A model generated the notes under the pieces. That model saw only the letters and a list, made by a program, of their open reading frames with translations, did not search any database and was not told the origin of the DNA. The position numbers were made by a program, and so were the translations under genes. 64,000 nucleotides of DNA from Nocardia carnea. Lineage in GTDB: Bacteria; Actinomycetota; Actinomycetes; Mycobacteriales; Mycobacteriaceae. The stretch's first letter is position 1. Every line of letters begins with the position of its first letter. Location: contig NZ_JARWOV010000194.1 in assembly GCF_029868855.1 (NCBI RefSeq), forward strand, positions 62,001 through 126,000, in the 5' to 3' direction. Below, piece by piece: positions 8,516 through 17,271 of the stretch.

Positions 8516-9663
8516 CCCAGCAGGTTTCGATCATCGGCAGCGGGCTGTCCCGCTTCGGCCGGCAGCCCGGGGTCAGCGGGCGCCAGCTCGCACTACAGGC
8601 GATCGGTAACGCACTCGCCGACGCGGGTTTGACCTGGCCCGATATCCAGGTCGCCTACGGCGGCAGCGACGGGTCGGGATTGGCCGACACCCTGGTGGCC
8701 GAACTCGGTTTCACCGGAATCCCGTTCACCAATGTCAAGAACGGGTGCGCCACGGGCGGCAGTGCGCTGTTCTCGGCGGTCAACGCGGTCCGCTCCGGCG
8801 CCGCGGAGATCGCGCTGGCCGTCGGTTTCGACAAACACCCGCGGGGCGCGTTCGATCCGGACCCGGCCGACTGGGGCCTGCCCGCGGGCTACGGTTCGGC
8901 CGGACTGATGGTGACGACGCAGTTCTTCGGCGCCAAGATCGGCCGCTATATGCGTGAGCACGGGATCTCCACGGCCACGCTGGCCAAGGTCGCCGAGAAG
9001 GCCTACCGCAACGGCAGTCGCAACCCGAATGCCTGGCGCCGCGAAGCCATTTCGGCCGAGCAGATTCTGGCGGCCGATATGGTGAACGACCCGCTCACCA
9101 AGTTCATGTTCTGCTCGCCGGGCGAGGGCGGTGCGGCCGTGGTCGTCGCGGGCGAGGCCGCCGTGCGCCGCCTCGGCGGCCGGCCGGTGCGGTTGCGTGC
9201 GATCACCCACCGCACCCGCCGATTCGGGTCCTTCGAGGTGTTCAGCCCCGCTGTCCAAGGTGCCGGTGAGCCGACCAGTGTCAGTGCGGATGCCGCCTCG
9301 GCGGCGTTCGAGCAGGCCGGGATCGGGCCGGACGAGATCGGGGTCGCGCAACTTCAGGACACCGAAAGCGGCGCGGAGATCATGCATATGGCCGAATGCG
9401 GGTTCTGTGCACCCGGTGCGCAGGAGGAGATGATCGCGGCGGGCGTCACCGAGATCGACGGCCGACTGCCGATCAACACCGACGGCGGCTGTATCGCCAA
9501 CGGCGAACCCATCGGGGCGTCGGGCCTGCGGCAGGTGCACGAGATCGTGACCCAGCTGCGCGGCGAGGCCGGCGGCCGTCAGGTCCCGGGTGCGCCGAAA
9601 ACCGGTTTCACCCATGTCTACGGCGCCCCCGGTATCAGCGCCTGCACGATTCTGTCGGTCTGA
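8512..9663 (+). CDS. Thiolase-superfamily (SCP-x/lipid-transfer type) protein
   Basis: A 383-residue thiolase-fold protein. The nucleophilic cysteine is Cys79 in KNGCATGGSA, and a C-terminal cysteine is Cys378 in GISACTIL. The usual GHPxGASG histidine motif reads GEPIGASG, with Glu332 where catalytic His would be. This points to the actinobacterial lipid-transfer/thiolase-like branch that works with a DUF35 subunit, and may alter the reaction (thiolysis versus retro-aldol cleavage). Translation starts at GTG 8512, overlapping the DUF35 gene. It would carry out the carbon-carbon cleavage step of the pathway. I assign the fold firmly and the reaction only tentatively. Confidence 0.88.
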   Translation: MTQQVSIIGSGLSRFGRQPGVSGRQLALQAIGNALADAGLTWPDIQVAYGGSDGSGLADTLVAELGFTGIPFTNVKNGCATGGSALFSAVNAVRSGAAEIALAVGFDKHPRGAFDPDPADWGLPAGYGSAGLMVTTQFFGAKIGRYMREHGISTATLAKVAEKAYRNGSRNPNAWRREAISAEQILAADMVNDPLTKFMFCSPGEGGAAVVVAGEAAVRRLGGRPVRLRAITHRTRRFGSFEVFSPAVQGAGEPTSVSADAASAAFEQAGIGPDEIGVAQLQDTESGAEIMHMAECGFCAPGAQEEMIAAGVTEIDGRLPINTDGGCIANGEPIGASGLRQVHEIVTQLRGEAGGRQVPGAPKTGFTHVYGAPGISACTILSV

Positions 9664-9673
9664 GGTGGACACA

Positions 9674-10882
9674 GTGAGCACACAGCAGCATCCCGACCTT
9701 GCCGAATTCACCGCGCAGGCCCGTGCCTGGCTCGCCGGGCGGGCGGCACCACGAACCGAATCCGCCTGGGGCCACGGCGACGATTCGGTCGCGGTCTTCG
9801 AGAACTGGACCGCCACGGAAGAACGGCGGCACACCGACCTCATCCGCGCCTACGAACAGGACAAATTCGACGCGGGCTGGGGTGCGCTGACCTGGCCGCC
9901 CGAGTACGGCGGCCGGGGGCTGCCGATGTCCTACGCGCTGGCCTTCCGCCGCGCCGAGGAAGAGTTCGAGGTACCGCGGCGGACCGAAATGTTCTCGGTC
10001 ACCCAGCAATTGGTGGCCCCGACGATCGAGCAGTGGGGTACCGAGGCGCAACGGGAACGCTATGTGCGGGCGATGCTGCGCACCGATCTCATCGCCTGTC
10101 AGCTCTTCTCCGAAACGGAGGCCGGATCGGATCTGGCCGCGGTGCGCACCCGGGCCACCCGCAACTCCGACGGCACGTGGACGCTCGACGGTCACAAGGT
10201 GTGGACCTCCGGGGCCCGGGTCGCCGATCTCGGGGTAGCGGTCTGCCGCACCGACCCCGCGGCGCCGAAACACGCGGGACTCACCGTTTTTCTCGTACCG
10301 ATGGATGCACCGGGGGTGACCGTCCGGCCGATCCGGCAGATGACCGGCGGCAGTTCGTTCAACGAGGTGTACCTCGACGGTGTGGTGCTCGACGACGGGT
10401 TGCGACTCGGACCGGTCGGCAAGGGCTGGCCGGTGGCGCTCACCGTGCTCGCCGCCGAACGGCTCGACGGCGCCGGGCTCGGACTGGCGAATGCGGACCG
10501 GGCGGTGGTACTGGCCCACAACCTGGGCCGCGAGCTGACCGAGCTCGAACGCGACCGGGTCGCGGATCTGGTGACCCGCAGTTATGTACAGCGGATCGCG
10601 GGGATGCGGGTGGCCGCGGCGGTGGTCGCGGGCAGCGATCCCGGACCGGAGGCGTCGGTCGGCAAATTACTCGCCACCGACACCATGGCCCGGACCTCCG
10701 AGGTTGCGCGGCTACTGCTCGGGCGGGAACTCACGGCGGATTCCGGACGCTGGGGCGCCTACGCCTGGACCGAACACGTCCTCGGCGCGCCCGGGTACCG
10801 GATCGCCGGCGGTACCGACGAGATCCAGCACAACATCATCGCCGAGCGGGTGCTCGGCCTACCCAAGGAGCCGCGGCCATGA
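9674..10882 (+). CDS. Acyl-CoA dehydrogenase
   Basis: A 402-residue acyl-CoA dehydrogenase-fold flavoprotein. The middle domain contains the QLFSETEAGSDLA and DGHKVWTSGA signatures that bind FAD and substrate, and the end carries RIAGGTDEIQHNIIAERVLG. GTG 9674 is preferred because GAGG lies eight bases upstream; an in-frame GTG at 9665 overlaps that site. Its stop overlaps the start of the kinase gene (ATGA), mirroring the fused kinase/acyl-CoA dehydrogenase architecture of ACAD10 and ACAD11. One of the two acyl-CoA dehydrogenases flanking the kinase may therefore eliminate phosphate from a phosphorylated hydroxyacyl-CoA rather than do ordinary dehydrogenation. Confidence 0.9.
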   Translation: MSTQQHPDLAEFTAQARAWLAGRAAPRTESAWGHGDDSVAVFENWTATEERRHTDLIRAYEQDKFDAGWGALTWPPEYGGRGLPMSYALAFRRAEEEFEVPRRTEMFSVTQQLVAPTIEQWGTEAQRERYVRAMLRTDLIACQLFSETEAGSDLAAVRTRATRNSDGTWTLDGHKVWTSGARVADLGVAVCRTDPAAPKHAGLTVFLVPMDAPGVTVRPIRQMTGGSSFNEVYLDGVVLDDGLRLGPVGKGWPVALTVLAAERLDGAGLGLANADRAVVLAHNLGRELTELERDRVADLVTRSYVQRIAGMRVAAAVVAGSDPGPEASVGKLLATDTMARTSEVARLLLGRELTADSGRWGAYAWTEHVLGAPGYRIAGGTDEIQHNIIAERVLGLPKEPRP

Positions 10883-11829
10883 CGCTGGAACAGCGTGTGC
10901 GCGACCGGTTGCGCACCGGCCTGGATATCGAGGTCACCGGATTCGAACGACTTCCCGGTGGCCACTCGGGACTCACCTACCGGGTCACCACCACCGGCCC
11001 CGCGTTCGTGGTGAAGGCGGTGCCCGAGGGCCGCAAGCCGATCGGCCGCCACGATATGCTGCGGCAGGCCCGGGTGATGCGGGCATTGGCCGATACCGAT
11101 GTGCCGGTGCCCCGGATCGTGGCCGTCGACGGGGACGAACCGGCCTGGTTCGCCATGGAATTCGTGACCGGCGAATCACTCGAGCCGGTCCTCGACGACC
11201 CGGCCGTCGAACCCGGCCTGGCGGCGGCGCGGATGCGGCGGGCCGCCGAGGTGCTGCCCAGACTGCACGCGATCGACCCGGACTCGGTGCCGGGCGCCGA
11301 AACAGCCCTGACACCGGCCGATGAGCTCGCACGCTGGGCCCGCACGCTGGGCGCGGTGCCGCCCGAGCTGGTCGCGGGCGGAGACCGGCTGCTCGACCTG
11401 CTGGGCCGGCGGATCCCCGACCCCGTCACGCCCACGCTCGTGCACGGTGACTATCGGCTCGGCAATATCATCGCCGCCGGTACCGAACCGGTCGCGCTGA
11501 TCGACTGGGAGATCTGGAGCGCGGGCGACCCGCGCGTGGAACTCGGCTGGTTCCTGGTGTTCGCCGACGGCACCAACTTCCCGGAAGTTGGCCGCACGGT
11601 CCCGGGCCTGCCCGATTCCGCCGAAGTCGTGGACCGCTACCGCGCGGGCGGGCCGGAGCTGCCCGAGCTGTCCTGGTTCGACGCACTCGGACGGCTCAAG
11701 ATGGCCGCCATCATGGGCCACAACCTGCGGCGGCACCGGGAAGGCCGGCACCACGACCCGGACCAGGAAAAGCTGCCCGCCACCATCCACCGACTCATCG
11801 AGACCGGAACCGCGCTGTTCGCCGGTTGA
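10879..11829 (+). CDS. APH/ACAD10-like small-molecule kinase
   Basis: A 316-residue protein-kinase-like phosphotransferase. It shows the glycine-rich GGHSGLTYRV loop at 27-36, an ATP-contacting Lys46, the Brenner motif HGDYRLGN (Asp191, Asn196) and the magnesium-binding IDWE at 208-211. In this context it resembles the kinase domain of ACAD10/ACAD11 and LvaA of Pseudomonas putida, which phosphorylate the hydroxyl group of 4-hydroxyacyl-CoA, rather than an aminoglycoside resistance enzyme. The ATG overlaps the upstream acyl-CoA dehydrogenase stop; AAGGAG lies 8 bases before. The next gene is again an acyl-CoA dehydrogenase. Motifs are seen; substrate is inferred from gene order. Confidence 0.85.
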   Translation: MTLEQRVRDRLRTGLDIEVTGFERLPGGHSGLTYRVTTTGPAFVVKAVPEGRKPIGRHDMLRQARVMRALADTDVPVPRIVAVDGDEPAWFAMEFVTGESLEPVLDDPAVEPGLAAARMRRAAEVLPRLHAIDPDSVPGAETALTPADELARWARTLGAVPPELVAGGDRLLDLLGRRIPDPVTPTLVHGDYRLGNIIAAGTEPVALIDWEIWSAGDPRVELGWFLVFADGTNFPEVGRTVPGLPDSAEVVDRYRAGGPELPELSWFDALGRLKMAAIMGHNLRRHREGRHHDPDQEKLPATIHRLIETGTALFAG

Positions 11830-11859
11830 GGTCCTCTCCCCCGATCCAGGAGCCGCACC

Positions 11860-13062
11860 GTGGATTTCTCCTACTCCACCCGCACCCGAGAGCTGCTCGT
11901 CCGGCTCGAACAGTTCATGGAGCACCACGTCTATCCCGCCGAGCGGGTCTACGACGAACAGATCGCCGCCGCGGACAACCCGCACGAACAGCCGCCGATC
12001 ATGCGGGAACTGCAGGCCGAGGCGCGCCGGCAGGGCCTGTGGAATCTGTTCATGACCCACGACGGTCTCGGCGCCGGGCTCACCAATCTCGAATACGCCC
12101 CGCTGGCCGAACTCGTCGGCCGGTCGATCATCGGCAACGAGACGATCAACTGTTCGGCGCCCGATACCGGCAATATGGAAATCCTCGCCATGTTCGGCAC
12201 CGAACAGCAGAAAGAGCGGTGGCTGAAACCGCTGCTGAACTGCGAGATCCGCTCGGCCTTCGCCATGACCGAACCCGCCGTCGCCAGCTCCGACGCCACG
12301 AACATCACCTCGACCATCCGCCGCGACGGAGAACACTACGTCCTCAACGGCCGCAAATGGTACATCTCCGGCATCCTCGATCCGGACTGCAAACTGATCA
12401 TCTTCATGGGCAAATCCGATCCGGACGCCCCCTCCTACCGCCGGCAGAGCATGATCCTGGTACCGGCCGACGCACCGGGTGTCGAGGTGCTGCGGGATCT
12501 GCCGATGTTCGGTTTCCACGACCGGCTGGGTCACGGTGAGGTGCAGTTCACCGATGTATGCGTCCCGGCGGAGAATATGCTCGGCGCCGAGGGCGACGGT
12601 TTCGCGATCGCCCAGGGCCGGCTCGGGCCGGGGCGGATGCATTACGCCATGCGCGCCATCGGAATGGCCGAGCGCGCACTGGAACTCATGTGCCGGAGGT
12701 CGCTGGAACGGACCGCGTTCGGCGGGCCACTGGCCGACCGCGGGGTGGTGCGGGAATGGATCGCGCGCAGCCGGATGGAGATCGATCAGATCCGGCTGCT
12801 GACCCTGCAGGCATCCTGGCTGATGGATACGAAGGGCAACGCCGCGGCACGCTCGGAGGTCGCGGCCATCAAGGTCGCGGCGATGGAGGTCGCCCATACA
12901 GTGGTCGACCGCGCGGTCCAGACCTTCGGCGCGGCGGGGGTCAGCAACGACACGGTCCTTGCGCGGATGCACGCCATCACCCGGGCACTGCAGATCGCCG
13001 ACGGCCCCAACGAAGTACATCTGCGCACCATCGCGCGCCTCGAGGTGAAGAAATACAAATGA
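11860..13062 (+). CDS. Acyl-CoA dehydrogenase (ACAD11/LvaC-like context)
   Basis: A 400-residue acyl-CoA dehydrogenase. It has the FAMTEPAVASSDATN segment in the middle domain, the GRKWYISG segment, and in the C-terminal domain RTAFGGPLADRGVV and QTFGAAGVS. The sequence of the TEPxVASSDATN loop is typical of ACAD10/ACAD11-type members rather than of short-chain dehydrogenases. GTG 11860 is preceded by AGGAG. It lies directly after the APH-like kinase and overlaps the next SDR by four bases, so kinase, this enzyme and the SDR are probably made together. Confidence 0.9.
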   Translation: MDFSYSTRTRELLVRLEQFMEHHVYPAERVYDEQIAAADNPHEQPPIMRELQAEARRQGLWNLFMTHDGLGAGLTNLEYAPLAELVGRSIIGNETINCSAPDTGNMEILAMFGTEQQKERWLKPLLNCEIRSAFAMTEPAVASSDATNITSTIRRDGEHYVLNGRKWYISGILDPDCKLIIFMGKSDPDAPSYRRQSMILVPADAPGVEVLRDLPMFGFHDRLGHGEVQFTDVCVPAENMLGAEGDGFAIAQGRLGPGRMHYAMRAIGMAERALELMCRRSLERTAFGGPLADRGVVREWIARSRMEIDQIRLLTLQASWLMDTKGNAAARSEVAAIKVAAMEVAHTVVDRAVQTFGAAGVSNDTVLARMHAITRALQIADGPNEVHLRTIARLEVKKYK

Positions 13063-13814
13063 GCACAACGGATTTGAGCGGCAAGATCGCGCTGGTGACC
13101 GGCGCCAGCCGCGGACTGGGCCTGGCCATCGCGCGCGGACTGCGCGACGCCGGCGCCACCGTGATCGTCTCCAGCCGCAAACTCGCGGCCTGCGAAGCGG
13201 CGATCGCCACGCTCGGCGACGGCCCCGGCAGCGCCCACCCGCTGGAGTTGCACGTGGGCCGATGGGACACCCTCGAACCCGCGGTCGACGCAATCATCGA
13301 CCGCTTCGGCAGTCTCGACATCCTGGTCAACAACGCCGGTATCGCCCCACTGGCCGACAATCTGGAGTCGGTCACCGAGGGCCTGTGGGACAAGACGATC
13401 GAAGTGAATCTGAAGGGCCCGTTCCGCCTCATGGCGGTGGCCGGGGCCAGGATGGCCGCCGGCGGCGGCGGCTCGATCATCAATATCTCCAGTATCGGCG
13501 CGGTGCGGCCGAGCCCGCCGGAGGCGATGTACGCCGCGGCCAAGAACGGACTCAACGCGCTGACCATGGCCTTCGCCCAGGAATACGCACCGTCGGTCCG
13601 GGTGAACTGTGTGCTGCCGGGCGGATTCGCCACCGATATGTCCGAGCACTGGGACGACGAATTCGTCGGCAAGATCATCGACCGGCTGCCCGCCGGACGG
13701 CTCGGCGATCCGGCCGAGATCGCCGGCCTGGTGACCCATCTCGCGAGCGACGCGGCCGGCTATACGACAGGTGCACTGATCCCGGTCGACGGCGGCCGTA
13801 CCGCGGTGTACTGA
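13059..13814 (+). CDS. SDR-family oxidoreductase
   Basis: A 251-residue classical SDR: TGASRGLG at about 15-22, NNAG in the middle, catalytic Ser-Ser in NISSIGAV, and YAAAK as the Tyr-Lys pair. The C-terminal GALIPVDGG segment completes the family fold. The ATG overlaps the stop of the acyl-CoA dehydrogenase. It could be a 3-hydroxyacyl-CoA dehydrogenase for the chain produced by the neighbouring enzymes. NAD versus NADP preference cannot be judged reliably. Confidence 0.9.
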   Translation: MSTTDLSGKIALVTGASRGLGLAIARGLRDAGATVIVSSRKLAACEAAIATLGDGPGSAHPLELHVGRWDTLEPAVDAIIDRFGSLDILVNNAGIAPLADNLESVTEGLWDKTIEVNLKGPFRLMAVAGARMAAGGGGSIINISSIGAVRPSPPEAMYAAAKNGLNALTMAFAQEYAPSVRVNCVLPGGFATDMSEHWDDEFVGKIIDRLPAGRLGDPAEIAGLVTHLASDAAGYTTGALIPVDGGRTAVY

Positions 13815-13826
13815 GAGGCGGCGCAG

Positions 13827-14597
13827 ATGAATACACCGGAATTGCGGGATCTGTTCGGGCTGGACGGCCGGGTCGCCGTTGTCACCGGAGCGTCCTCCGG
13901 CCTCGGGTCCGGTTTCGCGCGGGCGCTCGCCGGGGCAGGAGCGACCGTCTACGCGGCCGCCCGCCGGGTGGACCGGCTACAGCAACTCGCCGCGGACGAA
14001 CCGCGGATCGTCCCGGTACGCTGCGATGTCACCGACCCCGGCGACCGCGCCGAACTGGTGGACCGCTGCTACGAGCAGTGCGGACGCCTCGACGTCCTGG
14101 TCAACAATGCGGGCCGGCCCGGACCGCCGAACGCGGAGCAGGAAACCGACGCGGAGTTCCGTGCCATCCTGGACCTGAACCTGCTCTCCGGTTTCCACCT
14201 CGCGACCTGTGCGGCGTCCCGGCTCCCCGAAGGGGAACGCGCGTCGTATATCAATATCTCCTCGGTGATCGGCCTCGTGTCGACCGCGCCGATCGGTGGC
14301 GCGAGCTATGCCGCGTCCAAAGCCGGACTCCTGGGATTGACCCGCGAGCTGGCCGGTCAGTGGGGCCGCCGGGGTATCCGGGTGAACGCCGTGGTGCCCG
14401 GCTGGTTCGATACCGAGATGACCGACGGGTTGTTCACCAACGAGAAATCGGCAGGCTGGGTGCGGCGTAACACCATGCTGGGCCGGGGCGGCCGGGCCGG
14501 GGAGGTGGACGGGGCCGTGGTCTTCCTCGCTTCCGACGCCTCCTCGTATATGACCGGGCAGACGCTCGTTGTCGACGGCGGCTGGACCGCACGCTGA
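13827..14597 (+). CDS. SDR-family oxidoreductase
   Basis: A 256-residue classical SDR with TGASSGLG near 18-25, NNAG, NISSVIG and the catalytic YAASK. Start ATG 13827 has GAGGCGG upstream, 12 bases after the previous SDR. Its last base is shared with the first base of the alcohol dehydrogenase gene (TGATG), indicating translational coupling. The two consecutive SDRs are divergent in sequence, so they probably act on different intermediates. An Arg in AAARR after the second strand hints at NADP use. Confidence 0.9.
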   Translation: MNTPELRDLFGLDGRVAVVTGASSGLGSGFARALAGAGATVYAAARRVDRLQQLAADEPRIVPVRCDVTDPGDRAELVDRCYEQCGRLDVLVNNAGRPGPPNAEQETDAEFRAILDLNLLSGFHLATCAASRLPEGERASYINISSVIGLVSTAPIGGASYAASKAGLLGLTRELAGQWGRRGIRVNAVVPGWFDTEMTDGLFTNEKSAGWVRRNTMLGRGGRAGEVDGAVVFLASDASSYMTGQTLVVDGGWTAR

Positions 14598-15637
14598 TGC
14601 TGGCCGTTCAACTCACCGCCTGGGGCGCCGAACCCGAGCTCCGCGAAATCCCCACGCCCCGGCCACGCGGCGAGGAATTGCTGGTCCGGGTGACGGCGGC
14701 CGGTCTGTGCCGTTCGGACCTCCACGTCATGGATGCCGCGGCGGGCAGTTTCGACTATCCCCTGCCACTCACCCTCGGCCACGAAGTGGCCGGGACCGTG
14801 ATGGACGCGGGCCCGGCGGCTGACCGGGCTTGGCTGGGGGAACAGGTTGTGGTGCACGGCATCTGGGGCTGCGGCGGCTGCCGTAACTGCCTGCGGGGCC
14901 GGGAGAACTACTGCCTGCGCCTGCGCCCGCGCGACGGCCGCGGCGCACCGATCGGCAACGGGCTCGGATACCCGGGCGGGCTGGCCGAAGCAGTGATCGT
15001 GCCCGCGGCCCGTTTCCTGGTGCGTTCGACCGGGGTCGATCCGGTGTTCTGCGCACCGCTCGCCGATGCCGGTCTGACCGCCTACCACGCGGTCCGCGAA
15101 CACCGCGATCTCCTCGACTCGGAGACCATCTGCGTCGTGATCGGGGTCGGTGGCCTGGGTCATCTGGCGATTCAGGTCCTGCGCGAGTTCGGCGCCGGGC
15201 GCATCGTCGCGGTCGACACCCGCTCGGAAGCGCGCGATATGGCTCGGCAGTTGGGAGCCGATGCCGTGTTCGGCGATATCGGTTCGGCAACCGGAGCGTT
15301 GGGCGAGGGCGCGGATCTGATCCTGGATTTCGCCGGTGCACCGGATACGGTCGCGCCGGCCGCCGCCGCGCTGGCCCCCGGCGGGCGGTTGTCGGTGGTC
15401 GGCAGCGCCGGTGGACGTATCGAGGCCGGTAAGGACGTAGGGCTGGCGGCCGGTTGGGGGATCACGGCCCCGTTCTGGGGCCCCCATGCGGATCTGGCGG
15501 CGGTCGTCGATATGGCGCGGCGGGGCGCGCTGCACGTCACCGCGCAGACCTACCCGCTCACCGCGGCGGTCGAGGTCTACCGGCAGCTGCGGTCGGGCGC
15601 GATCACCGGCCGCGCGGTTCTGGTTCCGCCGCCGTGA
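14597..15637 (+). CDS. Zinc-dependent alcohol dehydrogenase
   Basis: A 346-residue medium-chain alcohol dehydrogenase. Catalytic-zinc ligands are in GLCRSDLH and GHEVAG; the structural zinc site is the CGGCRNCLRGRENYC segment with four cysteines. The Rossmann motif is GVGGLGHLAIQ, and the downstream Asp in VAVDTRSE favours NAD. The family oxidises secondary or primary alcohols, so it could feed a ketone to the Baeyer-Villiger-type enzyme at 1800 or oxidise the alcohol released later. It is coupled to the upstream SDR. Confidence 0.92.
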   Translation: MLAVQLTAWGAEPELREIPTPRPRGEELLVRVTAAGLCRSDLHVMDAAAGSFDYPLPLTLGHEVAGTVMDAGPAADRAWLGEQVVVHGIWGCGGCRNCLRGRENYCLRLRPRDGRGAPIGNGLGYPGGLAEAVIVPAARFLVRSTGVDPVFCAPLADAGLTAYHAVREHRDLLDSETICVVIGVGGLGHLAIQVLREFGAGRIVAVDTRSEARDMARQLGADAVFGDIGSATGALGEGADLILDFAGAPDTVAPAAAALAPGGRLSVVGSAGGRIEAGKDVGLAAGWGITAPFWGPHADLAAVVDMARRGALHVTAQTYPLTAAVEVYRQLRSGAITGRAVLVPPP

Positions 15638-15708
15638 CCGGCGCAAACCTCCCCGCGGAACCCCGGCAACGAGTAAACAGAGAGCACACCGGCACGAGGA
15701 ACGGGTAG

Positions 15709-17223
15709 ATGAAAGCACTGGCGCAGGAGATGCTCGAGCGGGCCCGGCGGGCTCCGGCGGAGATCGCCGTGATCGACGAGCTCGGACAGCACACTCTCGG
15801 CGAGATCATGGCGACGGCCGACGCGCTCGCCGAACGTATCGCGGCCATCGACGAACGAGGCCCGACGGTGATCATCCAGGCCGACAACACCTGGCGCACA
15901 CTGGCCGCGGCACTGGCCGTCGGCCTGCGGGGCGGAGTGGTGGCCGTGTTCAGCCCGCACGCCACCGAAACGGAATTCCGGCTCGCGCTCGAGGATATCG
16001 ACCCCGATCTGGTGATCGGCGAACCCGCGGCGCTGACTCGATGGGACGTGTCCGCGACGGAGTTCCCCGCGGTGGTCACCGCCTTCGGCGACCACCTGCT
16101 GCGGTCGCGCACCGCGCCGTTCGGCCCGGTGCAGCGGTGGCGCGGCGGCAGTGCCATCGCCATGACCTCCGGCTCGACCGGACGGCCCAAATGCGTGGTC
16201 CAATCCGAGGACGCCATCCGCTACGCCTGCCGAAGCACCATCGAGGCCGTCGGCCTGCGGCCGGGCGAATCGGTCGGGGCGTTCGTACCGCTGTCGTCGG
16301 TGGCCGCGTTCTGCTTCGGTATGTATCTCCCGGCCTTTCTGGGCGGCACCATGGTCACCATCGGCAGATGGACTCCGGCGGCGGCGCTCGACGCCATGGC
16401 CGAGCATCGGGTCGCGTGGACGATGCTGGTGCCGACCATGGCCCTGCAGCTCTCGGTCACCGGCGACAGCGCCGGGCGACTGGCCGGGATGCGGGCCATG
16501 ACCGTGGGTGGCGGCCCGATGAACCAGCGCGCCCTGGCCGAGGCCGAGACCAAGCTGGGCACCACCTTTCTCCGGGTCTTCGGGATGTCGGAATGTCTCG
16601 GACATACCACCCCGCGGCCGGACGACCCTCCGGAAATCCGGCTGGGCCGCGACGGCCGGCCCTTCCCGGGCACCGTTGTCCGCGCGGTCGACGAATCGGG
16701 CACCCGGCTACCCGCCGGCGCGATCGGCGACGCCCAGGTGAAGGGGCCTTCGATGTTCGTCGGCTACGCCCGTGGTGGGGTCCCGATCCAGCCCGATCTC
16801 ACCGCGGACGGGTTCCTGCCCACCGGGGATCTCGTAGAGGTGGCCGCGGACGGTTCCATCCGGGTGATGGGGCGGCAGAAACAGATCATCATCCGGGGCG
16901 GTCGCAATATCGATATCAACGAGATGGAGTCGGCGATCGCGGCGCTGCCCGGGATCGTGCAGGTCTGCGTGGTGCCGGTTCCCGACGAACTGCTGGGTGA
17001 GCGGGCGGCCGCCCTGGTCGTCGCAGACGGCGCCGAACCCTCACTCGCCGGCATCACCGACCGACTTGCCGCGGCGGGCTTTCCCAAGTTCAAATGGCCG
17101 GAATACCTTTTCCCGGTCGCCGACCTACCGCAGAACCGGGTCGGGAAACTGTCCCGCCCGGACGCGATCGAACTCGCCACCCGACTCGCCGCAGCTGACT
17201 CGAATTCATCTCAGGTTGGGTAG
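15709..17223 (+). CDS. Acyl-CoA/acyl-AMP ligase (AMP-binding)
   Basis: A 504-residue ANL-superfamily enzyme that activates a carboxylic acid with ATP and, in most members, CoA. The P-loop-like motif MTSGSTGRPK lies near 150-159, and the C-terminal hinge and lysine region (GRQKQIIIRGGRNID, then NRVGKLSR) is complete. The start ATG has an imperfect GAGGAA site upstream. It is the last enzyme gene before the TetR regulator and is preceded by a 71-base gap, so it may have its own promoter. Within the cluster it is the only candidate for activating the free acid substrate. Confidence 0.9.
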   Translation: MKALAQEMLERARRAPAEIAVIDELGQHTLGEIMATADALAERIAAIDERGPTVIIQADNTWRTLAAALAVGLRGGVVAVFSPHATETEFRLALEDIDPDLVIGEPAALTRWDVSATEFPAVVTAFGDHLLRSRTAPFGPVQRWRGGSAIAMTSGSTGRPKCVVQSEDAIRYACRSTIEAVGLRPGESVGAFVPLSSVAAFCFGMYLPAFLGGTMVTIGRWTPAAALDAMAEHRVAWTMLVPTMALQLSVTGDSAGRLAGMRAMTVGGGPMNQRALAEAETKLGTTFLRVFGMSECLGHTTPRPDDPPEIRLGRDGRPFPGTVVRAVDESGTRLPAGAIGDAQVKGPSMFVGYARGGVPIQPDLTADGFLPTGDLVEVAADGSIRVMGRQKQIIIRGGRNIDINEMESAIAALPGIVQVCVVPVPDELLGERAAALVVADGAEPSLAGITDRLAAAGFPKFKWPEYLFPVADLPQNRVGKLSRPDAIELATRLAAADSNSSQVG

Positions 17224-17271
17224 TAGAGTTGACCGATCCACACACAGTCGATATTTGGGGGCACGCAACTC

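Noticed and set aside
10879..11829. Aminoglycoside resistance kinase
   Set aside because: The APH fold is real, but location between two acyl-CoA dehydrogenases with overlapping codons favours an ACAD10/LvaA-type hydroxyacyl-CoA kinase.
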